From: Streptomyces corallincola
GTDB lineage: Bacteria > Actinomycetota > Actinomycetes > Streptomycetales > Streptomycetaceae
DNA length: 64,000 nucleotides
Reading direction: 5' to 3'
NCBI RefSeq assembly: GCF_019104725.1
Contig: NZ_JAHRXF010000015.1
Span: forward strand, 1 to 64,000
Part shown: in pieces, positions 36,936-46,127 of the stretch
Layout: every line of letters starts with the position of its first letter
Numbering within the stretch: position 1 is the stretch's first letter
Translations under genes and position numbers: made by a program
Notes under the pieces: model-generated
What the model was told of the DNA's origin: nothing
What the model saw: only the letters and a program-made list of their open reading frames with translations
Database searches by the model: none

Positions 36936-38078
36936 TTGCGTTCCCTCGATGCTGCCCGTGCCGTCTGCGAGCGGTTCCACCCCGGTCTGCTCAAGGAGCT
37001 GGAGCAGATCCCGTACGCCGAGCGGGAGCGGCCCGGCGGGCCGGTGATCGACCTGTTCCGCATCCACGGCGGGGTCGGCCTGCTCATCCCCGAGTCCTAC
37101 GGCGGCAACGGCGCCGCCCCGCTGGAGGCGCTGCGGGTGCAGCTCGCGCTCGGCGCGCTGTCGCCGTCGCTGGTCGCGGCGGTCTCCATGCACCACTTCA
37201 CCGCCGCCATGCTGTACGCGCTGGCGGTCAAGGCCGGACGGCTCACCGCCGAGCAGACGGATCTGCTGCACCGGATCGTCCCCGAGCAGCAGGTGATGGC
37301 GTCCGGCTGGGCCGAGGGCCGTACCGCGCAGAACATCCTGAAGCCCGCCGTCACCGCGCGGCCGGTGGAGGGCGGGTTCCTGCTCTCCGGGTCGAAGAAG
37401 CCGTGCAGCCTGTCCGGTTCGATGAACCTGCTCACCGCGTCCATAGCGATCCACGGCGAGGACGGCGGCGAACCGGAACTGGCGCTGGCGCTGGTCCCGG
37501 CGGACGCGCCCGGCATGAGCGTGCACCCGTTCTGGGGCAACGAGCTGCTGGCCGCGGCCGAGAGCGACGAGGTCCGCCTGGCGGACGTGTTCGTGCCCGC
37601 CGGGATGGTCGTGCGGGCCGGTGCGGACGACCCGACCCGGCTGGACGACCTCCAGTCCGCCGGGTTCGTCTGGTTCGAGATGCTGATCTCCGCCGGGTAC
37701 GCGGGGTCGGCCGCCGCGCTGGTGGAACGGGTGCTGGAGCGGAAGCGGGGCAGCGCCGAGGAGCGGGCCGCGCTCGCCGTGGACATGGAGGCGGTGCTCG
37801 CGCTGCTGGAGAACGTGGCCCGCGCGACCGGTCCCGAGCCGGGCGACGAGGAGTCGGTGGCGCGGGTGCTGGTCGCCCGGTACGCAGTGCAGAAGGCGCT
37901 GCCGGACCTCACCGCCCGCGCGCTGGAACTGCTCGGCGGGCTGGACTTCATCTCTGGGTCGGCCGCCGCACAGGCCGCCGCCGCGACCCGCGCGCTGGCC
38001 TTCCACCCGCCCTCGCGGGCCGCCGCCGCCGACCCGCTGCTCGCGTACCTCGCGGGCGGACCGCTCGTGCTGGCCTGA
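36936..38078 (+). CDS. Acyl-CoA dehydrogenase-fold flavin monooxygenase, VlmH-like N-hydroxylase
   Basis: The 380-residue protein starts at TTG 36936, with GGAGG 7 bp upstream. The fold is that of acyl-CoA dehydrogenases: ESYGGNGAAPLEALR near residue 50, SGSKKPCSLSGSMNLL near 150, and a C-terminal helical bundle. The normal EGASE catalytic region is not seen, as in group D monooxygenases (DszC, isobutylamine N-hydroxylase VlmH). With the flavin reductase three genes downstream it is expected to convert the alkylamine to the hydroxylamine. A desaturase role is the main alternative. Confidence 0.75.
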   Translation: MRSLDAARAVCERFHPGLLKELEQIPYAERERPGGPVIDLFRIHGGVGLLIPESYGGNGAAPLEALRVQLALGALSPSLVAAVSMHHFTAAMLYALAVKAGRLTAEQTDLLHRIVPEQQVMASGWAEGRTAQNILKPAVTARPVEGGFLLSGSKKPCSLSGSMNLLTASIAIHGEDGGEPELALALVPADAPGMSVHPFWGNELLAAAESDEVRLADVFVPAGMVVRAGADDPTRLDDLQSAGFVWFEMLISAGYAGSAAALVERVLERKRGSAEERAALAVDMEAVLALLENVARATGPEPGDEESVARVLVARYAVQKALPDLTARALELLGGLDFISGSAAAQAAAATRALAFHPPSRAAAADPLLAYLAGGPLVLA

Positions 38079-38112
38079 ACCCTCCCCCCACGAAAACGAC
38101 TTGGAGTCCCAC

Positions 38113-39408
38113 GTGACCGTCATCCAGGACGCACCGGCGGAGCCCGCCGCCGCCGACGCCGAGGCGGAGGTCCTCCGTCTGTACCGGGCGCACCTCAGCA
38201 AGGGCCGCGCCACTCTCGCCGAACTGTTCGGCAGCCACATGGAGACCGCCTCCGAGGGCGCGTGGCTCACCACGGCCGACGGCGAGCGGTTCCTCAACGC
38301 GGGCGGCTACGGCGTGTTCATCATGGGCGCCCGCCACCCCATCGTGATGGAGGAGGTGGAGCGGCAGCTGCGCACCCACCCCACCGCGACCCGCATCCTG
38401 CTGGAGCCGACGGTGGCGTACGCCGCCGAGGCGCTGGTGTCCGTGATGCCGCCCGGTCTGGACCGGGTGCACTTCGCGCTGTCCGGCGCGGAGGCCGTGG
38501 AGACCGGGCTGAAGCTGGCCCGCGCGAACGGCTTCAAGCGGACCGTGTCGATGCGCGGCGGCTACCACGGCAAGACGCTGGGCGCGCTCTCCGCGACCGC
38601 GAAGGACGTGTACCAGGCGCCGTTCCGCCCGCTGGTCCCCGACTTCCTGCACCTGCCGTTCGGCGACGCCGACGCGCTGGAGGAGGAGCTGCGGGCGCAC
38701 CCCGGCGAGACCTGCGTGATCCTGGAGCCGGTCCAGGGCGAGGGCGGGGTGATCATCCCGCCCAAGGGCTACCTCAAGCGCGTCGAGGAACTGGTCCGGG
38801 AGTACGAGGGGTTCCTCATCCTGGACGAGGTGCAGTCCGGGTTCGGGCGGCTCGGCGAGTGGTGGGGCGCGGACGTCGAGGGCGTCGTGCCGGACGTGCT
38901 GCTCACCGGGAAGGCGCTCGGCGGCGGGGTGATGCCGGTGTCGGCGGCCGTCGCCACCCGCAAGGCGTTCCGCCCCTTCGACAAGGACCCCTACGTCCAC
39001 ACCGCGACCTTCTCCGGGCAGCCGGTGCTGATGGCGGCGGTGCGCGGCGCGGTCCGCGCGGTGAAGGAGGAGCGCCTGGTCACCCGTGCGATGGACCTGG
39101 GCGCCCGGCTGCTGCCGCGGATCACGGAGGTCGCGCGGCGCAACATCCCCGAACTGGTCGTGGACGTCCGCGGACGCGGCCTGCTGATCGGCGTGGAGCT
39201 GGTCGAGGCCGGACTCGCCGGTGAGCTGCTGATCGAACTGTTCAACCACGGCGTGGTCGCCAACCACTCGATGAACGGCAGCTCGGTGGTGCGGTTCACC
39301 CCGCCCGCCGTGCTGTCCGACACGGACGCGGACTTCCTCGTGAACTCCTTCGACCTCGCCACCCGCGACCTCGTCCGGGGCGCGGCCAAGATGCCGGAAA
39401 GGCGGTAA
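38113..39408 (+). CDS. Class III aminotransferase (alkylamine forming)
   Basis: This 431-residue PLP enzyme has the class III motif LILDEVQSGFGRLG with Asp238, and Lys267 in LLTGKALGGGV. The expected reaction is transamination of the long-chain aldehyde made by the preceding reductase, giving the primary amine. The start is GTG 38113 with GGAG 6 bp upstream; an in-frame TTG at 38101 is less likely. It sits between the N-hydroxylase gene and the SRPBCC gene on one transcript. Confidence 0.88.
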   Translation: MTVIQDAPAEPAAADAEAEVLRLYRAHLSKGRATLAELFGSHMETASEGAWLTTADGERFLNAGGYGVFIMGARHPIVMEEVERQLRTHPTATRILLEPTVAYAAEALVSVMPPGLDRVHFALSGAEAVETGLKLARANGFKRTVSMRGGYHGKTLGALSATAKDVYQAPFRPLVPDFLHLPFGDADALEEELRAHPGETCVILEPVQGEGGVIIPPKGYLKRVEELVREYEGFLILDEVQSGFGRLGEWWGADVEGVVPDVLLTGKALGGGVMPVSAAVATRKAFRPFDKDPYVHTATFSGQPVLMAAVRGAVRAVKEERLVTRAMDLGARLLPRITEVARRNIPELVVDVRGRGLLIGVELVEAGLAGELLIELFNHGVVANHSMNGSSVVRFTPPAVLSDTDADFLVNSFDLATRDLVRGAAKMPERR

Positions 39409-39414
39409 CCGATC

Positions 39415-39897
39415 GTGCGGCACGTCGAACTGGAAGCCCTGGTACCCGCGGAGCAGGCCGAGCAGGTCCTGCACGCCGTGCGGCGCTGGGAGCGCTATCC
39501 CGAACTCGCCCCCCACGTCAACGCGACCACCGTGCACGCCGCGTGGCCCGAACCGAAGGCGTCCTCCAGCTGGGAGCTGCACTTCCGCAGCGGCCTGCTG
39601 CGCTGGACCGAGGACGACACGGTGCTGCCGGAGAGCGGTGAGATCCGGTTCGAGCAGTCCGACGGGGACTTCGACTCCTTCACCGGGGTCTGGTCGTTCC
39701 GGCAGGACGGCGCGGACGTCGCGGTGCGCTTCGACGCGGACTTCGACTTCGGCATCCCGAGCCTGGAGGGCATCCTCGACCCGATCGCCGAGCGGGTGAT
39801 CAAGGAGACGGTGGCCTGGGCGCTGACCGGGCTCTACCCCGAGGTGCGCGTCCTGGGCGGCATCGAGCTGACCGAGCCCGCCGTCGCGGGCGCCTGA
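39415..39897 (+). CDS. SRPBCC (polyketide cyclase/dehydrase-like) protein
   Basis: The 160-residue START/Bet v1-fold protein begins with a helix-grip pattern (VRRWERYPELAPHV) and ends with a long helix (GILDPIAERVIKETVAWAL). Such proteins bind hydrophobic ligands and act as cyclases, dehydratases or carriers. It starts at GTG 39415, 6 bp after the aminotransferase stop. I cannot give its substrate; binding the lipid amine or hydroxylamine is possible. Confidence 0.75.
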   Translation: MRHVELEALVPAEQAEQVLHAVRRWERYPELAPHVNATTVHAAWPEPKASSSWELHFRSGLLRWTEDDTVLPESGEIRFEQSDGDFDSFTGVWSFRQDGADVAVRFDADFDFGIPSLEGILDPIAERVIKETVAWALTGLYPEVRVLGGIELTEPAVAGA

Positions 39898-39926
39898 AGC
39901 ACCCGGAGAGGCACGGAGCTGAACTC

Positions 39927-40478
39927 ATGGACCAGGCGAACCCCTTCGAGACCCCGCGCACGTACTCGCTGCACCGCGCCGAGTACCTGGTGGGCCTCGC
40001 CGTCACCACCGGAATGATCGTCTACCACTTCGGTGACATCCGCTGGCTGCCGGCGATCGGACTCTTCCTCTACATCGACCTGATCGGCTACATCCCCGGC
40101 GCCATCGCCTTCAAGCGAAGCGGCGGGCGGCCGATCCCCAAGGCGTACTACGTCCTCTACAACGTGATGCACAGCCTGATCACCCAGGGCGCGGTCGCCG
40201 CGCTGTGGTGCTGGCTGGTGAAGCCCGAGTGGGCGCTGCTGGTGCTGCCGTTCCATCTCTTCGGCGACCGGGGCCTGTTCGGGAACTTCATGAAGTCGTT
40301 CGCGCTGCCCTTCGAGCCGGTGCGCCAGCCGGGCTATCTGCGGCTGCTGGACGACCTGGGCCTGAAGCACCCCAAGCCGGTGGGCCATGTGATGGACCCG
40401 GTGCCGGTCGGGCACGTGCCCGCGCGGGCGGCCGGCCCGGTCGCGGAGCGGGCGAAGGAACCGGAGGCGGTGCGATGA
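39927..40478 (+). CDS. Small membrane protein, VlmO-like N-N bond-forming enzyme
   Basis: This 183-residue protein has about four hydrophobic helices (around 23-38, 43-66, 78-100 and 104-118) and conserved-looking polar residues inside them: YHFGD, NVMHS and HLFGDRGLFGN. VlmO is a membrane protein reported to turn O-seryl hydroxylamine into an N-N bonded hydrazine. Small size, membrane location and position next to VlmR- and VlmB-like genes make this the likely counterpart. The assignment rests on context and memory of the family, not on an alignment. It overlaps the next gene as ATGA. Confidence 0.68.
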   Translation: MDQANPFETPRTYSLHRAEYLVGLAVTTGMIVYHFGDIRWLPAIGLFLYIDLIGYIPGAIAFKRSGGRPIPKAYYVLYNVMHSLITQGAVAALWCWLVKPEWALLVLPFHLFGDRGLFGNFMKSFALPFEPVRQPGYLRLLDDLGLKHPKPVGHVMDPVPVGHVPARAAGPVAERAKEPEAVR

Positions 40479-41020
40479 CCACCGCCACCGGTGTCCGGCG
40501 CCCGGTCCGGCAGGACCCCGACGAGCGCCGCCGCGCCCTCTACCACCTGGCCTCCCCGGTGTCGGTGCTCACCACCGGCCCCGAGGACCGGATGCACGGC
40601 ACCACCGCCAGCACGGTCACCCTCGTCTCGCGCTCGCCGCTGCTGGTGGGCGTGGTGCTGCGGGCCGGGTCGTCGTTCGCGCGGCTCGCCGCCGCCGAGG
40701 GCCGGTACGCGATCAATGTGCTGGGCGCCGAACAGGCCGACGTGGCACGGCGGTTCGCGCACAGCGGGCGCCCGGACGGGAACGCGGCGTTCGACGGGCT
40801 GGCCTGGACGTCCGACGGATACGCGCACGCCCCGCTCATCGCGGGCGCCCTCGCCCACTACGTGTGCCGGTTCCACACCGCGCACACCGCGGGCGACAGC
40901 GAGCTGCTGCTCGGGTACGTGGTGCGGGCCACCGCCGACCGGGGTCTGCCGCTGTTCAGCTACACCGGCGGGCTGTACGCCGGTTCCCTGCGCCCGGCGA
41001 AGGAGGCCGCCGCATCATGA
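40475..41020 (+). CDS. Flavin reductase, VlmR-like
   Basis: This 181-residue flavin reductase domain protein has LASPVSVLTTG, HGTTASTVTLVSRSPLL and FARLAAAEGRYAINVL, the split-barrel FMN/FAD reductase pattern. It uses NAD(P)H to supply reduced flavin to a partner monooxygenase, here the VlmH-like protein. ATG 40475 overlaps the upstream stop and its own stop overlaps the next start (ATGA), so expression is stoichiometric with the VlmO- and VlmB-like proteins. Confidence 0.88.
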   Translation: MTTATGVRRPVRQDPDERRRALYHLASPVSVLTTGPEDRMHGTTASTVTLVSRSPLLVGVVLRAGSSFARLAAAEGRYAINVLGAEQADVARRFAHSGRPDGNAAFDGLAWTSDGYAHAPLIAGALAHYVCRFHTAHTAGDSELLLGYVVRATADRGLPLFSYTGGLYAGSLRPAKEAAAS

Positions 41021-41997
41021 CCGCACCCGTGGCACCGGAGGCGGACTGGGAGAAGGCACCCGGTCTGCTGGACGGCGCGAAGGAACTCACCCTCGGCCCC
41101 GAGGAGTGCGACCTCGCCTACTGGTTCACCTCGGTGGCCCAGGGCACCCTGCGCGACCGGGGGGCGACCGGCCACCACGCCGACGCGCTCACCCCGGACT
41201 TCCTGAAGAACCCCGGCCCGCTGCGCGAGGCGCTGGTGCTGGAGTTCGGCTTCCGCGCGCTGGCCGAGGAACTGGCCACCCGGCTGCTCGGCCACTACGT
41301 CTCCCGCGCGCCGGGCATCCCGGAGATGGAGTTCTACGCCACCCAGCTCATCGACGAGGCCCGGCACGCACGGGTGTTCCGCCAGCACCTGGTGGACCTG
41401 GGCGTCCCGCAGAAGACGCTCCTCGCGGAGATCGACGCGATGGCCCGCGACTACCGGGCACGCGTACTGGACCCGGTGGTGGACTTCACCCTGGACATCG
41501 TCCGCGACCAGGGCGACTTCGCGGGCGGGGTGGCGGTGTTCGCCATCATCATCGAGGGCGTCCTCGCCCCGGCCGCCGAACTGAGCGAGCGCAAGTGGAC
41601 CCCGCTGTCCCCGGCGACGGGGGAGATCTCGCGCGGCACCGCCATCGACGAGATCCGCCATCTCACCGTGGCCAGCACGATCCTGCGCGACCACGTCCGC
41701 GCCCACCCCGAGTACGAGCCCCGGCTGCTGGAGATCCTCCGGTCGGGCGTGCGGCTGTGGGACGAGATCCCGGACCGGGAGTTCGTCATCCACCGCGAGG
41801 AGCTGTTCCAGCAGGGCATGCACGCGCACGCCGACCTGATCGGCGACTACGAGGTGTGGCCCGGCGTCAAGCTGCTGGACACCACCGCCGAGCAGCGCTA
41901 CGACATGGCGGAGCAGTGGACCGACGAGATGGCCGAGGTCCGCATGGCGTACATGGGCCTGCCGCTCGGGGTGCTCTCCTCGGAGGGCGGCGCATGA
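41017..41997 (+). CDS. Ferritin-like diiron oxidase, VlmB-like
   Basis: This 326-residue helical protein has two EXXH metal motifs, DEARH (Glu114, His117) and DEIRH (Glu212, His215), with further acidic residues at Glu84/85 and Glu180. This is the ligand set of ribonucleotide reductase R2-like diiron enzymes. VlmB of valanimycin is reported as a non-heme diiron enzyme that oxidises the hydrazine to the azoxy group by four electrons, and this is the probable equivalent. The 7Fe ferredoxin at 48239 could deliver electrons. Confidence 0.82.
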   Translation: MTAPVAPEADWEKAPGLLDGAKELTLGPEECDLAYWFTSVAQGTLRDRGATGHHADALTPDFLKNPGPLREALVLEFGFRALAEELATRLLGHYVSRAPGIPEMEFYATQLIDEARHARVFRQHLVDLGVPQKTLLAEIDAMARDYRARVLDPVVDFTLDIVRDQGDFAGGVAVFAIIIEGVLAPAAELSERKWTPLSPATGEISRGTAIDEIRHLTVASTILRDHVRAHPEYEPRLLEILRSGVRLWDEIPDREFVIHREELFQQGMHAHADLIGDYEVWPGVKLLDTTAEQRYDMAEQWTDEMAEVRMAYMGLPLGVLSSEGGA

Positions 41998-43001
41998 GCA
42001 CCGGCCGGGCGGCGGTCGTCACCGGCATCGGGTCGTACGTCCCGCCGAACGTGGTGACCAACGACGACCTGGCCGGGCGGCTGGACACCTCCGACCACTG
42101 GATACGCACCCGCACCGGCATCGCCCGGCGCAACGTGGTCTCACCGGGCACCTCCACCGGGGACCTCGCGGTGGAGGCGGGCCTGAGGGCACTGAAGTCG
42201 GCGGGCGACGAGCGGGTGGACGCGGTGGTGCTGGCCACTACCACGCCCGACCAGCCGTGCCCGGCGACCGCCCCGCAGGTGGCGACCCGGCTGGGGCTCG
42301 GGCAGGTGCCCGCCTTCGACGTGGCGGCGGTCTGCTCGGGGTTCCTGTACGGGCTGGCGTCGGCGGCCGGGCTGATCGCGTCGGGGGTGGCGGAACGGGT
42401 GCTGCTGGTGGCGGCCGACGCCTTCACCACCATCATCGACCCGACCGACCGCACCACCGCCGTGATCTTCGCGGACGGCGCGGGCGCGGTGGTGCTGCGG
42501 GCCGGGGAGCCGGACGAGCCGGGCGCGGTCGGCCCGCTGGTCCTCGGCAGCGACGGCGAGCTGAGCCATCTCATCGAGGTCCCCGGCGGCGGCTCCCGGC
42601 AGCGGTCCTCCGGCCGTCCGGCGGCGCCGGGGGACGAGTTCTTCCACATGCTCGGCCGGGAGACGTACCGGTTCGCGGTCGAGCGGATGACGGCGACCTC
42701 CCTGGAGGCCGCCGGGCGGGCCGGGTGGCGGCTGGACGAGGTGGACCGGTTCGCCGCCCACCAGGCCAACGCCCGCATCCTGGACGCCGTCTCGGACCGG
42801 CTGGGCATCCCGGCCGACCGGCGGCTGAGCAACATCGAGACGGCCGGGAACACCGGTGCCGCCTCCATCCCGCTGCTGCTCGCCGAGGCCACCGCCGAGG
42901 GCAGGCTCGCGGCGGGGCACCGGGTGCTGCTCACCGCGTTCGGCGGCGGGCTGGCCTGGGGCGCCGGAACCCTGGTCTGGCCCGAGCTGCAAACGATCTG
43001 A
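41994..43001 (+). CDS. 3-oxoacyl-ACP synthase III (FabH-like)
   Basis: This 335-residue KASIII has a complete Cys-His-Asn triad: Cys114 in AVCSGF, His in AHQANARI and Asn in AGNTGAASIP. It should condense a short acyl-CoA starter with malonyl-ACP to begin the chain. It starts inside the VlmB-like stop (ATGA). Together with the following ACP and KASII it makes a minimal dedicated fatty acid synthase that can build the alkyl chain independently of the type I PKS. Confidence 0.9.
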   Translation: MSTGRAAVVTGIGSYVPPNVVTNDDLAGRLDTSDHWIRTRTGIARRNVVSPGTSTGDLAVEAGLRALKSAGDERVDAVVLATTTPDQPCPATAPQVATRLGLGQVPAFDVAAVCSGFLYGLASAAGLIASGVAERVLLVAADAFTTIIDPTDRTTAVIFADGAGAVVLRAGEPDEPGAVGPLVLGSDGELSHLIEVPGGGSRQRSSGRPAAPGDEFFHMLGRETYRFAVERMTATSLEAAGRAGWRLDEVDRFAAHQANARILDAVSDRLGIPADRRLSNIETAGNTGAASIPLLLAEATAEGRLAAGHRVLLTAFGGGLAWGAGTLVWPELQTI

Positions 43002-43070
43002 CCGACCGTCACCCCTGTTGTAACCCAACTCAGCGGTACGCGCGGCGCGTACACCCCGAAAGGAACCGAC

Positions 43071-43301
43071 ATGCTGGAGCAGCTCAAGGAAATCCTGTCC
43101 AACAAGCTCAAGGTGTCGCCCGAGTCGATCACCCCGGACGCCACCCGTGAGGACATCGAGCTGGACTCGCTGGCCGTGGTCGAGCTGTCGCTGCTGCTGA
43201 AGTCCGAGCTGGACCTGGACATCAGCGACGACGACCTGCTGGAAGCCGAGACCGTGGCCGACATGGTCCGGCTGATGGAGGAGCGGAGCGCGAAGGTCTG
43301 A
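43071..43301 (+). CDS. Acyl carrier protein
   Basis: This 76-residue acidic ACP carries the phosphopantetheine serine at Ser33 (ELDSLAVVELS). GAAAGGA precedes ATG 43071. It is encoded between FabH- and FabF-like genes and its stop overlaps the next start (TGATG), so it is the carrier of the dedicated chain-building set. Confidence 0.93.
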   Translation: MLEQLKEILSNKLKVSPESITPDATREDIELDSLAVVELSLLLKSELDLDISDDDLLEAETVADMVRLMEERSAKV

Positions 43302-44521
43302 TGGCAGCGATGGACATCGCCGTCACCGGACTCGGCCTGGTCACCCCCGGTGGTATCGGGGTCGGGCCGAGCTGGGCGGCGGTCTGCGACGGCAGGCCGG
43401 CCGCCGCCCTCGATCCGGACCTGGCGGACAACCCCGTACGGATCTCCTGCCGTGTCCCCGGTTTCGATCCCGAGGCACTGCTCAGCGCACGCCGGGCGCA
43501 CCGCCTGGACCGGTTCGTGCAGTTCGCGCTGGTCGCCGCGCACGAGGCGGTGGCCGACGCGGGTCTGGACCCCCGGACCTGGGACGGCGCGCGGGTCGGC
43601 GTGGTGCTCGGCTGCGCCGACGGTGGCCCGGGCACCGTCGAGAAGGAACACCACGTGCTGCGCGAGCAGGGCGCGGACCGGGTGTCGCCGCTGCTGCTGC
43701 CGATGCAGCTGCCGAACATGCTGGCCGGTCAGACGGCCATCGAGTTCGGGGCGACGGGACCGAACCTGGTGGTGGCGACCGCCTGCGCCTCGGGTGCGAC
43801 CGCCATCGGCACGGCCCGTGACCTGCTGGCGCTCGGCCGGTGCGACATCGTGCTGGCCGGTGGCAGCGAGGCCATGATCACCCCGCTGGTCATGGCCGGG
43901 TTCGCGCAGATGGGCGCGCTGTCGAAACGGCACGACGACCCGGCGTCCGCGTCCCGTCCGTTCGACGTGGACCGGGACGGTTTCGTCGCCGGTGAGGGCG
44001 CCGGAATCCTCGTGATGGAACGGGTCGCGGACGCCCGGGCCCGCCGGGCGCACGTGCACGCCCGGATCGTCGGGTACGGGGCCACGGCCGACGCCCACCA
44101 CATGACGTCGCCGCACCCGGACGGCGCCGGTATCGAGGCGGCCGTGCGCGCGGCCCTCGCCGACGCGGGCGCCGACCCGGACGACGTGCAGCACGTCAAC
44201 GCCCACGGGACCTCGACCCCGCTGAACGACCTCTCCGAGGCCCGGATGATCCGGCGGACCCTGCGCGGGGACCCGCTGGTCACCTCCACGAAGGGAGTCA
44301 CCGGTCATCTGCTCGGCGCGGCGGGCGCGGTCGAGGCCGCGTTCGCGGTGCTGAGCGTGGAACGCGAAGTGATCCCGCCCGTCGCCAACCTGGTCATGCC
44401 CGATCCCCGGATGGAGATCAAGCTGGCCCAGACCCGCACCGAGATGCCCGTGGACCTGGCGCTGAGCAACTCGCTCGGTTTCGGCGGGCAGAACACGGCC
44501 CTGGCCATCGCGCCCGCCTGA
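43301..44521 (+). CDS. 3-oxoacyl-ACP synthase II (FabF-like)
   Basis: This 406-residue elongating ketosynthase has Cys162 in TACASGA and active-site histidines in NAHGTSTPLND and GHLLGAAGA. It uses malonyl-ACP to lengthen the acyl chain. It starts at ATG 43301 overlapping the ACP stop. The reductive partners expected for full saturation are partly in the cluster (FabI-like at 47475); KR and DH activity may come from primary metabolism. Confidence 0.92.
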   Translation: MAAMDIAVTGLGLVTPGGIGVGPSWAAVCDGRPAAALDPDLADNPVRISCRVPGFDPEALLSARRAHRLDRFVQFALVAAHEAVADAGLDPRTWDGARVGVVLGCADGGPGTVEKEHHVLREQGADRVSPLLLPMQLPNMLAGQTAIEFGATGPNLVVATACASGATAIGTARDLLALGRCDIVLAGGSEAMITPLVMAGFAQMGALSKRHDDPASASRPFDVDRDGFVAGEGAGILVMERVADARARRAHVHARIVGYGATADAHHMTSPHPDGAGIEAAVRAALADAGADPDDVQHVNAHGTSTPLNDLSEARMIRRTLRGDPLVTSTKGVTGHLLGAAGAVEAAFAVLSVEREVIPPVANLVMPDPRMEIKLAQTRTEMPVDLALSNSLGFGGQNTALAIAPA

Positions 44522-44551
44522 CCCGCTCCGGTCCACCCGCCGGGGTGCACG

Positions 44552-44586
44552 GACAGCCGCCCGCCGGTCCCAGGCGGGCGGCTGTC
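44552..44586 (+). terminator. 14-bp perfect hairpin after the KASII gene
   Basis: Arms 44552-44565 and 44573-44586 pair perfectly around a 7-nt loop, 30 bp after the KASII stop. It would terminate or attenuate the operon before the permease and SerRS genes, unless these have their own promoter in the following 60 bp. Confidence 0.75.
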
Positions 44587-44645
44587 GCCGTCTCCCCACC
44601 CCCCGGCCGATCCGTCAACTCCCCTTTTCCTCCTTGGAGTTCGTT

Positions 44646-46127
44646 ATGTCCACCCCTGGCTCACCGCCCGCCGCCGGACGGCTCGGCACCGGGCACATCC
44701 TCTTCCTGATCGTCGCCGCCGCCGCTCCGCTGTCCGCGATGGTCGGCACGGTGCCGCTGGCGTTCGCCTTCGGCAACGGCGCGGGCGTGCCCGCCGCGTT
44801 CCTGTTCGCGGGCGTCACCCTGCTCTGCTTCTCCGCCGGTTACGCGGTCAGCGCCCGCCGCACCGGCGGCTCGGGCGGCTTCTACGCCTCCGTCGCCGAC
44901 GGCCTCGGGCGTCCGCCCGCGGTCGCGGCCGGGTACGTGGCGCTGCTCTCCTACACCTGCGCGACCATCGGACTGGCCGGTGCGCTCGGCTACTTCACGC
45001 ATCTGGTGTTCGCCGCGCACGGCATCACGGTCGCCTGGCAGTGGTGCGTGGCCGTCGGCCTGGCGCTCACCGCGGTGCTCGGCTACCGGGAGATCGCGCT
45101 CAGCGCACGGGTGCTGGCGCTGCTGATGCTCGGCGAGATCGGGGTGCTGGCCGCGCTGGACGGGGCGATCCTGTTCCGGCACGGCCTGGACGCGCTGCCC
45201 GCCGCCTCGTTCACCCCGCACATCGCGACCGGGCACGGCGCCGGGGTCTCGCTGATGTTCGCGTTCGTCTCCTTCATCGGCTTCGAGTCGGCCGCGCTGT
45301 ACGGCAAGGAGGCGCGCGACCCCCGGCGCAGCGTCCCGCGCGCCACCTACGCGGCCGTCGTGCTGATCGCCGGGTTCTACGCGCTGACCAGCTGGCTCGC
45401 GGTCGGCGCGGTCGGCACCGGCCGGGTCCGGGAGGTCGCGGGCAAGCAGATGGGCGACCTGTTCTTCACCCTGGGCGACGACTTCCTCGGTACGGCGGGC
45501 AGCACCGGGCTCCAAGTGCTGCTCTGCACCAGCCTGTTCGCGGCGACGCTGGCCCTGCACAGCGCGGCCGGCCGGTACGCGCAGGTGCTCGCCGAGGACG
45601 GGCTGCTCCCGGCGGGGCTGGCGGCCGGGCACCCCCGGCACGGCTCCCCGCACCGGGCGAGCCTGGCGCTGAGCGCGGTCACCGTCGTGGTGGTCGCCGG
45701 GTTCGCGCTGGCCGGGCTGGACCCGTACGCCGATCTCACCACCAGCATGCTGGGCCTGGGCACGCTGGGCATCGTCGCGCTCCAGGCGCTGGCCGCGCTG
45801 TCGGTGCTGGGCCTGCGGCTGCGCGCCGGGTCCGGGCACTGGTGGCGGGAGACGCTGGCGCCGCTGCTGGGCTTCGCGGGGCTGGCCGCCTCGGTGTGGC
45901 TGGTGGTCGGCAACTTCGACATGCTCACCGGCTCGCCGTCGCGGGTGATCGCCCTGCTGCCCTGGCTGATCGTCGTCGTCGCGCTCGGCGGGCTGCTGTA
46001 CGCCGTCCGGCTGCGCGCCGTACGCCCCCTGCGGTACCGCCTGCTCGGCACCCGCCACCTCGTCCCCGCCGGGCCGGAGCCCGTCCCGGCCGCACCCGCC
46101 GCCCTGTCAGGAGAGTCCCGTGCATGA
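44646..46127 (+). CDS. APC-superfamily amino acid permease
   Basis: This 493-residue polytopic protein has about 12 membrane segments and APC features (FVSFIGFESAALYGKEARDP near residue 210). Substrate is unknown. Next to SerRS it may import serine for tRNA charging, or export the amino-acid-like product. ATG 44646 has TTGGAG upstream. The SerRS start lies inside its last codons (8-bp overlap), so the two are translated together, which favours a link with serine. Confidence 0.82.
   Translation: MSTPGSPPAAGRLGTGHILFLIVAAAAPLSAMVGTVPLAFAFGNGAGVPAAFLFAGVTLLCFSAGYAVSARRTGGSGGFYASVADGLGRPPAVAAGYVALLSYTCATIGLAGALGYFTHLVFAAHGITVAWQWCVAVGLALTAVLGYREIALSARVLALLMLGEIGVLAALDGAILFRHGLDALPAASFTPHIATGHGAGVSLMFAFVSFIGFESAALYGKEARDPRRSVPRATYAAVVLIAGFYALTSWLAVGAVGTGRVREVAGKQMGDLFFTLGDDFLGTAGSTGLQVLLCTSLFAATLALHSAAGRYAQVLAEDGLLPAGLAAGHPRHGSPHRASLALSAVTVVVVAGFALAGLDPYADLTTSMLGLGTLGIVALQALAALSVLGLRLRAGSGHWWRETLAPLLGFAGLAASVWLVVGNFDMLTGSPSRVIALLPWLIVVVALGGLLYAVRLRAVRPLRYRLLGTRHLVPAGPEPVPAAPAALSGESRA

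Noticed and set aside
36936..38078. Ordinary acyl-CoA dehydrogenase
   Set aside because: The EGASE-type catalytic region is absent and the neighbours are aminotransferase, flavin reductase and azoxy genes; an N-hydroxylase of the same fold fits better, though not proven.
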